NCBI GenBank assembly: GCA_033439265.1
Contig: JAVTVX010000030.1
Span: 7,513,774-7,577,773 of the forward strand
DNA from: Dillenia suffruticosa
Taxonomy: Eukaryota; Streptophyta; Magnoliopsida; Dilleniales; Dilleniaceae
DNA length: 64,000 nt
Direction: 5' to 3'
Part shown: positions 11,100-22,747 of the stretch, piece after piece
How positions within the stretch are numbered: the first letter of the stretch is position 1
Layout: each line of letters opens with the position of its first letter
Program-made: the position numbers and the translations under genes
Notes under the pieces: generated by a model
Databases searched by the model: none
What the model was told of the DNA's origin: nothing
Seen by the model: only the letters and a program-made list of their open reading frames with translations

Positions 11100-11903
11100 G
11101 ACTCAAAAATTGATAGAAGTTGGATGCATGAGCATAGGACATCTGAGAATAACAAGCAAGGAGTTACAGTGTTTCTGAAATTTGTGTAGGATCACATAGG
11201 TGACTGGAATGTCATTCGTTGTCCTTGTATCAAATGTTTGAATGTGAGGATTCAAAGTCCTCCTATAGTGCAATATCATCTATTGGAGGATGGTATTATG
11301 TTTAGTTATACAAAATGGAGATATCACGGGGAATATAAGAAGCATGAGGATGATAGTGATCATGAGGATGATGATTATGAAATAATGATGAATGTTGAGG
11401 AAGATGATGAGTTGCTTGAGATGCCCCAAGCCTTTCTTGGAGAAAATCACACTGACGATAGATTTCAGGAGTTTGTGAATGATGATCAAGGGCCTGAATG
11501 GAAATTAGAAAAATCAGGTAAACTACTGAGAGAATGTTGAGATAAATCATGCCCTGGATGCACTATGCCAAAATTGTCTTTCCTGGTTGAACCACTCCTC
11601 TTGAAGGCATGTGAGCGTTGGAGTGTTGAGAGCTTTAACATGTTGTTTGGGCTCACAACGGCTGCTCTTCCTGTTCGGGGGAAGTACCCTAAGTCATATG
11701 AGGAGGCAAAGAGCGTATTGAGGACTGAGTACCTGAAGATTTGGGAAACAACTTTGGGCATTGTCCAGATGGTTCCTAATTCAAATGATGATGATGCAAG
11801 AGGCGTGTTGCAGACTTTGCAGATAGAGGCAAGTACTAGCAACCCACAGATATCCAAATACAAAGGGTGTAAGAAGTCAAGGAAACACAAGTTGAGACGA
11901 TGA
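11100..11903 (+). pseudogene. CACTA (En/Spm) TNP2-type transposase, N-terminal fragment
   Basis: One forward frame runs from 11100 to 11903, broken by two in-frame stops (TAG at 11187, TGA at 11538). It begins DRSWMHEH, then VIRCPCIKCLN, then YHLLEDGIMFSYTKWRYHGE. This is the transposase-associated domain found at the start of plant CACTA transposases. After an acidic stretch it continues CPGCTMPKLSFLV, ERWSVESFNMLF and LPKSYEEAK-like KYPKSYEEAKSVL, matching the next TNP2 segment. The catalytic domain is absent and the frame ends in a basic tail. It could be a decayed transposon or a pseudogene of a domesticated copy. I favour a dead transposon. Confidence 0.72.
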
Positions 11904-12084
11904 GGAAAATTGAATTGCTTGGTTAGTATACATAGCTTGCTTTGTGTTCTGATTTTTGGTCTGGATTTAAGACATCATGAGCACTAGGCATCTAACTAAA
12001 TTGTTTTGGGGGAAATTTCTTAACATAATGCCACGGGGTTTGATAGATTAAATATTCCTGATATAAACCTAGATTTTTTTTTTG

Positions 12085-12600
12085 GTCACTTATAAACCTA
12101 CAATTTCTTTTTTGTCACTTATTTGATTTCTTAAATAATGTGAAATCTCCAGCTTATGGCTAGTGTAATGGCTTCATTACTGCATAATAATATGCATAAT
12201 TGCTTATTTGAGAAATAAATTGCTTGGTTTTCATCATCTGTGGGTTTCCACTGGACAATGACCTAGGTGTTGGCAAAGTTGAAGGGGGGTGCCGTCTAGC
12301 TAGGCCTTTTTTGGGAGGTTTGGTTGATCTCAGTAATGACAAGACATGGAGTAATTGCATATATGGCCTCTTTGCTTCGTCTCTTTTGTACTGATGTTTG
12401 ACAGATGGTACCTGTTTTTACTGGGATAATTGTGTGTGACAACTATTTTAGGATTCTAATTCTAGTGCAGGTGTTTTGCTTATCAGCATTTGCTGTGGTT
12501 TTTTTATTTATTTTTATTTTATTTGTCTTTATTTTTTGGTGTTAGAAAGAAATACATGGTGAATGGCATTTACAGGATTAGGTTGATAAGTCAGTAGTTC
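12085..12600 (+). repeat. Local duplication, unit A
   Basis: This matches 13450-13758 plus 16623-16835. Shared landmarks are TTCATCATCTGT followed by GGTTTCCACTGGACAA, then GGAGGTTT, then TTGTACTGATGTT, then GGGATAATTGTGTGTGACAA. Identity is clearly lower than in the large duplication, so this event is older. Unit A is intact across CTGATGTT, while unit B has a solo LTR there. Confidence 0.85.
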
Positions 12601-12619
12601 TAGCCATTCTGACATGTGA

Positions 12620-13430
12620 TGAGTTGTTTTAAACTCCCGAGAAGGGTGTGTGATGAGATCGAAGAAGCAGTTAGGCGTTTCTGGTGGCATAAAGGTGATG
12701 ATGGGTCATATATCTCTTGGATGGAATGGATCAAATGTTGCCAAACTCTTTAGGCCAAGCAAGGTCGGAGGTTGACTCATCCAAACACATTGCTAGGCAA
12801 AGTTCTCAAAGCCAGATATTTCCCTCACTCAGATTCTATGCAGGCTTCTTTGGGTCACAATCATAGTTACCCGTGGAGAAGCATTGGACAGAGGAGTTGG
12901 GTTGCTGGAAATGGTCTGGTCCATAAAAATTTGTAAGGGCAAATGGTTGCCGTGTCAGTTTGGTTTTAGAATCCGGTTACCAGATAATGGTCTGGATGCT
13001 GATGCTTTCTCGGAGCTGCTTATGGATTCAGATTTTAAGAGTTGGAAGCTGTCTCTCCTTGGTCTTTTTCTTACCATTTGAGCTAGAGCAAATTCGATCT
13101 ACTCCTATCAGTTGGCACCTTCCAAAGAGTAAATTATCTTGGCACTTCAATAAAAATGGTATCTATTCTAGCTGAAATGGGTTTATGTGAGCTTGATGTT
13201 GGATACCAATGAGCAGTATTTTCAAGTAGTGGCATTACAGATTCTAAGACATTGGCGGTCAACCTTGTGGAAACTTCGAATCCCTCCCAAAATCTGAACT
13301 TTTTATCTGGAGAGCGCACAGAGAAGCCTTTCCTGCTTGTGAGAATCTTGCTATAAGACTTCCTTTTGCTGATTCTTAGTGTAATATATGCAATGCTTCT
13401 GTGCTTTGAAAGAATGTTCATGTTCATAGG
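12620..13430 (+). mobile_element. LINE remnant (RT C-terminal/zf-RVT region)
   Basis: The forward frame near 12635-12920 reads RVCDEIEEAVRRFWWHKGD, then WMEWIKCC, AKQGRR, LLGKVLKARYFPHS, ASLGHNHSYPWRSI. This is the segment between reverse transcriptase and the zf-RVT domain of plant L1 LINEs. Later pieces (LRIPPKI near 13280, ESAQRS near 13310) fit the start of zf-RVT. Stops and frame changes are frequent and central parts are missing. It lies between the two units of the local duplication. Confidence 0.75.
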
Positions 13431-13449
13431 ATAGGAGTTTTTTTTTTTT

Positions 13450-13758
13450 TTTTGGTACTTGACCTACAATTCTTTTTTCACTTATTTGATTTCAAAAACT
13501 ATGTCAACTTCTAACTTATAGATAGCATAATTGCTTCATTATTGTTTGCATAATTGCTTATTTGACAAATACATGGCTTGGTCTTCATCATCTGTAGGTT
13601 TCCACTGGACAAAGACTTGAAAGTTTTGATAAGGATTTTTTTTGGGGCGGGGGGAGGGGAGTTGCCATCTAAATAGGCTTTTGTTGGGAGGTTTCACTGA
13701 TATTAGTGATGACAGGGCATTGAAGGATTATGTGACTTTGCTTTGTCTCTGTACTGAT
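13450..13758 (+). repeat. Local duplication, unit B left half
   Basis: This is homologous to 12085 to about 12390. Homology stops at ACTGAT, where a solo LTR begins, and resumes at 16623 with CTGATGTTGAAC. The matching site in unit A reads ACTGATGTTTGAC without interruption. Confidence 0.85.
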
Positions 13759-16622
13759 TGTCACACCCCGAACCGGGATCGCGAACAGTCGCCCATTGTC
13801 CCTGGATGCCGGCTATATTTTTACAGAAAATCGGGCATAACCTCCCCATAAATCGGAGGTTTTCCATGTACAATTTCACCTGTATATGACATTCATCCCG
13901 TAAAAATAAACAATTGGCCATCCTGGCCTCTCCAAATTCAACAAATACCACAACCAACATCCAGAACAACGCAAGGCTATAAAGTTTCTAACAGTCCTAA
14001 CAACAGACCTCTACTGTCATGCACTACTAGAGCATGAGCAGCCGCTACACCGAGCGGATTTAAATTCTACGCATATATAAAATAAATTCCCAAGTTGTTT
14101 TTAAATATTTACAAATGCCTCAATGCCATGAAATAAATCAAGACGAGAGTTTCAAGAATAAATATCCATAATTTATACAGTCATCCCATAAAATTTAAAT
14201 AAATGGAATGGTCAAACTAAAATCTCCAATATATATATAATAATATCACCAATCATCGTAACGGAAGAGATGGAAAACATCCATACCCAATCCCAGTGAT
14301 ATCTCCTCGGTCCAACACTAATCCTGTGGGAAAGAAAGTGAGGGGTGAGTATCTATAGGAGGATACTCAGTAAGTGAGGGGATTGACATCATACTATCAA
14401 TATCGAGGTGAATTTGGAGTGTCAAAGCATAGATAAGAAAATATCCACAGTGTGCAAGGCGATCATGTTATTTCAAAATCATAATAATACGCACACATCA
14501 GAAAGCAAGATATGCATCCAATATTTACATCAATGTCGTGAAGAGCCGGCCAATGAAATATTCCCGGCAATGGTCTACCTCGACCAAGGACGGCGCATTG
14601 GGGGTTTTTCCAAATGCAAGTATCAAATAATGGCTCTCTACCCCAATGTTGGCCACAGATTACCCCAACTAGCCTGTAAATAATAATAATGTACATATAA
14701 CTAGTCAGCCATGTATGGTGCCCCCGCCTGGTGCTAGACGGAGCCGTACTCAACGTCCTCTCCGATGAGGGTCAACCTGGGGCACCCATACACACGATGA
14801 TCTGGCGGATACCTCCGGCCGAAGCGTATCCGGGCACAAGAGATGCCTCTACCAGATGTCCTTCGTAGCTACGGATCACAATATCATATCGGCCGGGCAC
14901 GTAGCCCCATGCATCCCATCACCAAGTCGGCCGGGCATATAGCCCCATGCATAATATCATAACGTCGGCCGGGCATACAGCCCAAATTCATAATATCATA
15001 AAGTCGGCCGGGCATACAGCCCAAAACATAATATCATAAAGTCGGCCGGGCATACAGCCCAAATATGTAAGTAAATCTATTTAAAATCATGTGCCAATGA
15101 AGTGGAAGCATTAAAACATATCAATATGTCGAAAATGTGACACAATATACGTTTATCAAAACTCATGGATGCATATCAATAAAGTCAGCAGTTAAGACAC
15201 TCCAAAGGTCACAAAACATTTCATCAAATATTGGAAAGGTCTAACAATCATACATTTGCAAAAACATGTCATTTAAAAGTATTTTTGAAACATAGTTTTC
15301 AATCAATAGCGAATGTCAAAATCTCACTCACAGTTCTAGGGAGGGTGGTCACTCCCTATTTTCAAAACTAATCAAATCTGATCTGCTTCCTCGAGTTTCC
15401 AAAAAGATCAAACTAATCAGATCATCAAAATTGAATATCATTTTCTATACTTAACCTTCAATTCATATATAATCATTTCATAATTTGTATTCTATTCGCA
15501 TTCCACTTACACTCTAAACATATACAGAACCTTTCATCTTAAATTCAATCCTAGATTCATCCAATTTATCAATTAGAGCCGAAATCTCCTCACCTAGGGT
15601 TTTCTCGAAGCGCCGAGTCTCGTCCGAAAGTCGCTTCGGTCACTCCAAAGTCTGTAGGGTTTCCTATCAAAACAAAGTTTATTTGTTAGATCTAAACACA
15701 TAGATCCGAAGCAAAACCTTAAGTCATTTACCTGCGTGGAGATTCGTGGGCTGTCACGGGCTCGTGGGCCGTCACGGGCCGTCGCGGGCTCGTGGGCCAC
15801 GGGCCGGACTGGGCTCGTGGGCTACAGCTAGCGGGCTCGCTGGTGTGCGGGCCAGCGGGCTGGCGGGCCGATGGGCCGGTGGGCCTGCAGCTGATGGGCC
15901 TGCGGCTGACAGTGGCTCGCGGGCTGGTGCTCGCCCGTGTGCTGGCACGCGCCCGTGCGCTGCGTTGGCTCATGCGCGCTCGCGCGCTGCTGCGTGCCCC
16001 TGCGCGCTCGCGCGCTCTGCTCGCGCTCCCTGCTCGCGCGCTCTGCTCGCGCGCCCTGCTCGCGCTCTCTGCTCGCGCGCCCTGCTCGCGCGCTCTGCTC
16101 GCGCGCCTGCTCGCTCGCTCGCTGGCTCGGTCGTGTGCAAGGGCGGGTTGCGCTCGCGGAGGTTCTGCAGTCGCGCTGTGGAGCACTCAAGCTCGCGCGA
16201 TGGTGGCAGAGGGAGGGGTTGCTGCTGGTGGCGGCTGTTCGCGGACGGAAGCAAGATCGCGCGGTGGCGGCGCTCGGCGGAGCTTGCGAAGGAGGTGAGA
16301 TCGCGAACGATCGCGACTGCAGAAAGGAGAGAGAGCCGCGGGAAGAAAGAAGAAGAAGCAGAAAAAGAAGAAGAAGAAGAAGAAGGAGAAGAAGGTGAAG
16401 GAGAAGGAGATGCCGGCGGAGCTCGCGGGGGAAGAGCAGCGCCGCGGTGGGGGAGGGAGACGAAGGGTCGGTGGAGAGAGGGAAAGAGGGAGAGAGAGAG
16501 AGAGAGAGAGATATACGAATTAGGGCTTTAGCCCTAATTCAATTGGGGGAGGGCCAAAACGCTGCGTTTTGGCTCTCCCTCTTTTTTTTTTTTTTTTTTT
16601 TTTTTTGTGGCTTGGTGTTACA
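13759..16622 (-). mobile_element. Solo LTR of the Tekay/Del-like family
   Basis: The 2.86-kb sequence is the reverse complement of the LTRs at 27569-30532 and 33515-36510. It starts TGTCACACCCCGAACCGGG and ends GGCTTGGTGTTACA, with CTGAT on both sides (13754-13758 and 16623-16627) as a 5-bp target duplication. No internal region is present, so it is a solo LTR, normally produced by recombination between the two LTRs of a full element. It contains the GGCCGGGCAT minisatellite and the GC-rich tract seen in the other LTRs. Long open frames in the GC-rich part (15.7-16.5 kb) are composition artefacts. Confidence 0.93.
14880..15065. repeat. Minisatellite inside the solo LTR
   Basis: Five or six units of about 37-47 bp each contain GTCGGCCGGGCATACAGCCC or a variant, separated by AT-rich ATAATATCATAA spacers. 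The same array lies in both LTRs of the full element. Confidence 0.9.
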
Positions 16623-16835
16623 CTGATGTTGAACATATGGTACCTATTTTTGCTGGGATAATTGTGTGTGACAACTATTATTAGGATTCTAATGCTAGTG
16701 GAAGCATTTTGTTTGTTAGTGTTTGCTATGTGGTCTTTTATTGTATTTTATTTTATTTTAATCTTTATTTTTGGTATTAAAAGTACTCTTTTTTAGTGAA
16801 TGGCATGCACAAGATTTGGTTGACCTTGTCAATCC
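16623..16835 (+). repeat. Local duplication, unit B right half
   Basis: This continues unit B after the solo LTR. It includes the target duplication CTGAT and matches about 12390-12590 (TGGTACCT, GGGATAATTGTGTGTGACAA, AGGATTCTAAT, then a TTTATTTT-rich tract). Confidence 0.8.
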
Positions 16836-17246
16836 CATCTTTCCTGAAAAGAATGTGCAGAAAGATACAAATTTAAGATTATACAGATGAACAGATGACT
16901 ATTGAAACAATTAAATGTTCTTCACTTAGGCATATGTTTTTAATTTCAAACAAAAAAAACCCGACCAAAAATCAGGAGATACTCTCATGGATATCAAATC
17001 AATTGAGTTTCATGGAGTACTCCATGCACACAACACACCTCAACCTCAACAATACTTTATAAGTTACATGGTAAATCATATCCTGATTTATTTCACAAAA
17101 TGTGCCTACAAGATAGCAATCACACCAGAAGAAAACTATAACGTATACAATGCTAGAATTTATGGTAGCATCAGATCACTGCACTTGGCTTGCAGGGTTA
17201 TAGACTTGTCACAAACCGCACCTATTCTCCTGCTGCTTTGATCATC
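16836..17246. other. 3' flank of the ankyrin gene
   Basis: I see no independent gene. Part of this stretch is expected to be the 3' UTR of the minus-strand ankyrin gene ending at 17247. Confidence 0.5.
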
Positions 17247-18902
17247 TCAGGCTGCTTTTACCTTTTCCTGGTCTTCATCATCTCTGGCAGCTGATGCTTT
17301 CCGATTTTTATGTCGTTTCCAAGCTGACACAGTGGAGAACGTTACACCAAAAGTGCTCAACAACAGAAAAGGAAAGATATAGGAATTCAAGTGTTCGTCT
17401 GGAGTGATGAATGCTATAGAAAGGACTACAGCTCCAGACATGAATACTAATGCTGCCACAAAAAAGGGCATCAGAGGAGACCCTACTGTAAGGATAACCA
17501 TTACCATGGATGAAATGAAAAACGCATACACGTTGAAAATAATGAACAGGTAAAATGGGAAAGGCCATGTAGCCATTACTGCAGTCCCAACCCTGTTTGA
17601 CGTAATTGTAGTGTTTGTGTTACCAAAGGTGATAGTGCTGCTATTGGAGTATGTTTGGAGGTTGACTTGCCAAACACCACCGGGAGGATGGAGTATATTG
17701 AAGAGGCATATTGAAGCTACCAAAAGGGAAATTAGGAAGATCCTATTCTGCAAGTCTTTTGAAGCAACACGACCAAACATGGATAGTTTCCTTTTTGGTT
17801 GCGGGAGTGACAAACTGGGAGTAATTATCTGACTTGCAGATACAGCCCCAGCACATCGAAGGGCAGATTCTATTTGTTCATTCCCTTCTTCTCTTGGTAG
17901 CTGCATAAATATGTCCAGGGCTGTCAGATTGTTCATATTTGTTGCATTTACATCCACATGACATACTTCTGCAGTAGTGTTGCTGCAGAGAATTGCTTCA
18001 ATCATCTGTCAAGACAATTGAAAAGTATGATTTCTGCACATGACAATTGAAAAGAAAAAAATTCCAAATTTTCCATGTGAAAATTGCTTGCTCCTAAAAA
18101 GAAGAAAAAGTATGTCCAGATGCCTTTCCTTGTGTTGCTTTGTGAGGACAGCGAGATGCAGGACAGTGTTCCCTTCATCATCCTTCAAATTCAAGAGCCC
18201 CTTCTTTTTAATTTTCATCAGATCGTCCCTGATCATGATGAAATCTTCTACTTCATTCTTCTCAAAAGAAAATGCTAATATTTTGCTCAGAATCTCCTTT
18301 CTGTCAAGTAGTTTTCCTTTTCCGCTTACGCTCAGTGCTGAAAATTTCTCCAGGATTCTACCTTTGGTGGCAAGAAAAAGCGCAGCCAACTCAGCCTCAT
18401 CCTCATAGATTTCCTTGAGCCATTGAAGCAAGATATTAAATGCTTCCAACTGGCTATACTTTACTGCTATGTGAAGGGCAGTCTCCTTTCGGATGGTCAA
18501 CTCTGCAAGGCATTGAGAGTAAAATTTGCGCAGTAGGTTTATGACTTCAATTTGTCCGGTCATGACAGCACAGTGAAGAGGAGTTCTCTTCTCTCTTCCT
18601 TTCAGAAGATGGAGGGTAGAGTTGATCGATAGGAATTCCTTCACCAATTCAACTTGACCGGTTGCTGAAGCCAAGTGAACGGGGCTTAAACCATCGTGAT
18701 CTAGCTTGGTTACAAAGGATGGCTTCAGATTGGCGATCTCCTTGGCGAAACGGGTTTGCCTTGATGACACGGCTATGTGCAGTGGAGTTTGAGAAAATGG
18801 AGATTTGTCTATGTTATTCAGAACAAAAGGATTTTCTTGGAGTAATATGTACAAGGAATCTATATCGCCGGTTTGAGCAACATGGACCATTGTTTGCTCC
18901 AT
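17247..18902 (-). CDS. BDA1-like ankyrin-repeat membrane protein with PGG domain
   Basis: This looks like a two-exon plant ankyrin-PGG gene: exon 1 18902-18129, exon 2 18005-17247, about 510 residues if joined in phase. Exon 1 opens MEQTMVHVAQTGDIDSLYIL. It has ankyrin repeats around TPLHIAVSS, GLSPVHLAS, RTPLHCAVMTG, ETALHIAVKYS and GNTVLHLAVLT. Exon 2 has VDVNATN and TALDIF, then the PGG signature (FNILHPPGGVWQ) and about four hydrophobic helices near the C-terminus, predicting a membrane protein of the BDA1/ACD6-related type linked to defence signalling. The acceptor (CTTGACAG|ATG) is good, but the donor position reads CACAAG|GAAAGG where GTAAGG would be expected. Without splicing, the frame meets a stop (TGA at 18011-18009) just before exon 2. 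About 50 residues between the fourth and fifth repeats are longer than I expect for the family. Possible outcomes are a non-canonical donor, another donor, or a protein truncated before the PGG domain. Confidence 0.8.
18006..18128 (-). other. Predicted ankyrin-gene intron with a non-canonical donor
   Basis: The 123-bp stretch is AT-rich with pyrimidine runs and ends TTGTCTTGACAG, like a plant intron. It starts GAAAGG where GTAAGG would be standard; the base at issue is 18127. Its length is a multiple of three and it holds one in-frame stop. Other GT dinucleotides inside it (for example near 18044 and 18039) could only give in-frame joins that leave much intron sequence in the protein. Confidence 0.6.
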
Positions 18903-19009
18903 TGCTTCTCTTGAGTAGGAACAACTTGCAAGACCTTATTGCCTTCTTTATGCTACTGCAAATGCAACCAAAGTCAAGTGTTTTAGGTTGGACCTAGTAA
19001 ATCAATGAC

Positions 19010-19044
<35 letters not shown>

Positions 19045-20256
19045 CCATATCCTTTCAATGACCAAGCAAACATTTAAAAATAATGAAATTTGTTGTTGAA
19101 TTACCTTGCAAGTTACATGTAACTTCTAGGATGATGCAAATCCATTATTTTAACACAAGTAAGACTAGATAAATCTGATATATCTGTCTAATGTAATATA
19201 AATGAAAACAACCCTAAACACTTCATTTTCAAAAAAACAAAAAAGAGTCAGTCTCGCACCCAAAAGAGACTTCCCCTAAAGAGCTCCCAAAAGGGCTCCT
19301 TTACTAGTCATTGCATTTTTTATTATTTTGGGTGAAGATGCAAATCAAACTGGTGCCTATTTATGTGCTAGAGTGTCTATAGGTGAGGAAATGGGCAGAC
19401 CCAAAAATTAACAAAAAGGAAAATCTGAGCATTTGGCTTGACAGAAGCAATTTGTACTAGAAATCAATTTTTTTTATCTCTCATAACTTTGTACCATGAA
19501 TCTTACAAATCAATCTGCAGGTGCATACCTATGAACTTATTATACTTTTGGGAGTATTACCCATATCGCTTTATGATTTGATAGGGTATTGAATTTAACA
19601 ATTATTTTAGCTGAATTAATTTCTTATGAGTATGTGACATTTTATTTACTCATATTTTTATTGTTAGCAGCTAAAATTGAATGGTCCTAACGGGTCAAGG
19701 CCCTTACAATATTTATAAATATGTAATAAATAATTTGGGTTGTATCACATTTGGGCATTCTTACACAACAATTTTGATCCTTTCATTCCTATAACTTCCT
19801 TTGTGGGAATTCCAACCCTTTTCTATGTATACCAGCAGGAAAATATATATATCTATTGCATAGTCCCTCCTCTATAGTTTTGTTGTACTTCTTCAAGTGT
19901 TTGGAAGTCACTTTCTAGGTCTTAGTCCAGTAGCCCATACAATAAAATAAAACATAACTTTTTATTAGCATTAAAATTGAAACAACTTTAAAAAATTGCA
20001 ACAACCACAAAATTAAAGAATCCAATTCATGGGACAAGATAATTGCCCTATACTTGACCCTCAAGGAACCCTAATTTCTCAAGAATGCACATTAGCTAAA
20101 CCCTATATATCTATGCCCCAACATTTCCAAAATATAGCGCAAACAAGTAAATGCAAACTGAGTCACAACTCCTTAAAGAAAGCCCAGTTGCAATGACCTG
20201 TAGATTTTCACTAAGTTTTAGAGCCAAATTTTATAATAAGAAAATTGGCAATAATA

Positions 20257-20304
<48 letters not shown>

Positions 20305-20338
20305 GCAATCAAACCCAACCTGACAAGAACCTGCACTT
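18903..20338. other. Intergenic DNA upstream of the ankyrin gene
   Basis: No gene is recognised. The stretch includes the likely ankyrin promoter (its first few hundred bases), a TA run at about 19012-19042, and an AAT microsatellite at about 20255-20302 just left of duplication copy 2. A short frame over the AAT run is an asparagine-repeat artefact. Confidence 0.6.
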
Positions 20339-21093
20339 GACGAAGTGGGAATAAACTGAAACCCCATACAAAACCCTCAAAAACCCAATTATTATTCTAT
20401 CTAAAATTGAATTTAAAAATAAAAAATAAAAAACTCAAACACACGAGCAAGTACAATCTTGGAGATATTTCTTCACATAAAGATCGCACCGAAAATGCAT
20501 GGAGGCCTTGCCATAACGTTCTCCATATAGCTGATAATTTGCAGATGAAAAGAATTACTCTTGAACCTAGCTATCCTATGTGTATAAAGTTTACTGAATC
20601 ATTGTTTCATGTGCTTGTTGGATGTGAATTTGCGTCATTTTGTTCGTTATCATCTGATATGCATAGTTATAATCTTAATCCCTCTATTTTATTTGTCTGG
20701 TACCCTACTTTATCTATGCATAATGATGAGGAGTTGTTTGTTTTTCATGATTAGTTGGAGTATATGGAAGGCAAGGAATGATGTTGTTTGGACTTCCAAG
20801 CCTGCAAAAATTTGTCAGGTATTAACCTCTGCGGGTCAAGTTTATTATCAATTAAATGCAGCTATGAAGAAGCAAACATTCATATTGATTGCCATCATCA
20901 GCAGGAGCTTAAGGGTGTGAAAACGACCTAATGGGGTTAGTATAAGCTTAATATTGACACTGCTATATTTATGGAGAGAGAGAGAGAGAACGGGCTTTCA
21001 CCATATTTCAAGAGATGCTTATGACTCTAAGGGATAGTTTAGTGATCACAGCTCTTCCTCCAACCCTATTATTATCCGGGGATTTAAATCAAG

Positions 21094-21130
<37 letters not shown>

Positions 21131-21690
21131 CAAGAGATGATTATGGTAGTTTTGTTATTTATTTACTTATTTATTTTATTTCTGGCCTTTTAGTTGGGAC
21201 TTCTTCTCCACGAAGAAGCGGAAGTGCAGAGTTTTCGCGATGCCTTAAGCTGACTTAAGAAAAAAGAGTTTGTCTCATGTCAATGTAGAGATGGATTGGA
21301 CTGAAGTTGTTCATGCTATCAAAGAGGTTTTAGTTTATAACTCTTTATTCCGTGGAATCGTTGAGAATCGTAAGCATATAATTCAAAACATGCATATGTT
21401 AGGATTTGATTTGTTTTTTCATCTACGGATAATATAGCTCATACTTCAGTAAGGGTCACTTATTCCATGCTTGATTAATGCTTGGAGTGGGATGCTCAAC
21501 CTCTTACTTTATTGGCTTTTTTATTTTTTATTTTTTGGTTATACAATGATTTAAATCCTAAATCTCAGAGTTGAGAAAGGGGTTGTGACCACTAAAATAT
21601 CCCCTTAAAAACCCTCTTACTTTATTTGTAAATGTATGAAACCATGATTTGCTTTAATGAAAGTTTATGTTATCTTAAAAGAAAAAGGAA
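20339..21690 (+). mobile_element. LINE 3' fragment (zf-RVT plus RNase H), copy 2
   Basis: This is the duplicate of the fragment at 1-1350, with the same pieces (ESLFHVLVGCEFASFC, SWSIWKARNDVVW, the RNase H remnant) and the same types of break. It came with the segmental duplication and is not a new insertion. Confidence 0.7.
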
Positions 21691-22709
21691 ACTATTTGCT
21701 ATGCAGCGCCCCACAATGGAATAGACGTCAGTTTTCCTACAAGTAGAAGTTAGCAAAATAGTCGTTACTTAACGAGAACAAAGAAAGAAAGAGACATCAC
21801 AGATACGGAGGGTGAAAAAAAAACGAATATGAAATATATAGAGGTGCACTTTTTATTAAGTGGAACAAACACAAGATGTCTTTTGGTAATCTGAAATTGA
21901 TTATCTCATGTGAAAGAAATTGATTGTGAGAGAAATTGATTAACAAGATGATTCAATGTGCTCTCTCTCTCTCTAGGATGTGTCTAAGAAGGGTATGATA
22001 TGAAAATTCCTACTCATACAATCTAAATATATCCAATTTGAGATTTAAAATAGCAATACATATTAGGCCTGTTATGATATTCGGATAGTGTCACGGGTAC
22101 CCGTGACACTACCCGTTCAAAACCCGAGCTCAAACTCGGTCAACTCAAGCTCGAGCTCAGCGATTCCTCTCTCGAGCTCGAGCTCAAGCCCACATTCCTT
22201 TAGGCCCGAAGCTCGTCGAGCTACCTAGTCTTTCTCAAAACCTAATCCCTCCTTCCTCCTTCCCATTCTGATTTTCTGCACACCCGTCTCTACTCGAAGG
22301 GCGAAGGGCGAAGGGCGAAGGGCGATAGAAGGGCAAAGGGCGATCGAAGGTCGATCGAAGGTCGATCGAAGGTCTGCTCTCTCATCATCGCAATCGCCTA
22401 CTTCGATTCGAAGGTCTCTGCTCCTCTCACCATCACGCGATGGTCTCCTCCTCCTCTGACCATTGTGCGATGGTCTCCTCCTCCGCTCACTATCGCGATC
22501 AAAGGTCTCCTCTTCATCTTGCCAGCGCGATCGAAGGTCTCCTTGAAGGTACTCTGTCTCTCTCTGTCTCTGTCTCTCTCTCTAGGGTTAGGGTTTCATG
22601 TTTCTGTCTCTCTCTGTCTCTCTAGGGTCTCAATTCTCATCAGTTTCGAAGGTCTCTCTAGGGTTTCATGTCTCTGTTTCTCTCTGCTCCTTCCGTCTCC
22701 GAATCAAAG

Positions 22710-22747
<38 letters not shown>

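Noticed and set aside
15728-16531. Long open frames on both strands (up to 261 codons) in GC-rich DNA
   Set aside because: They lie inside the solo LTR, are arginine/alanine/glutamate low-complexity, overlap each other in several frames and recur in the other LTRs. They are a composition effect, not genes.
18009-18902. Treating the two ankyrin-gene frames as two genes
   Set aside because: They are in the same frame, adjacent, and together form one ankyrin-PGG protein; the second lacks its own start context.
20151-20354. A frame with an asparagine run
   Set aside because: It is a translation of the AAT microsatellite.
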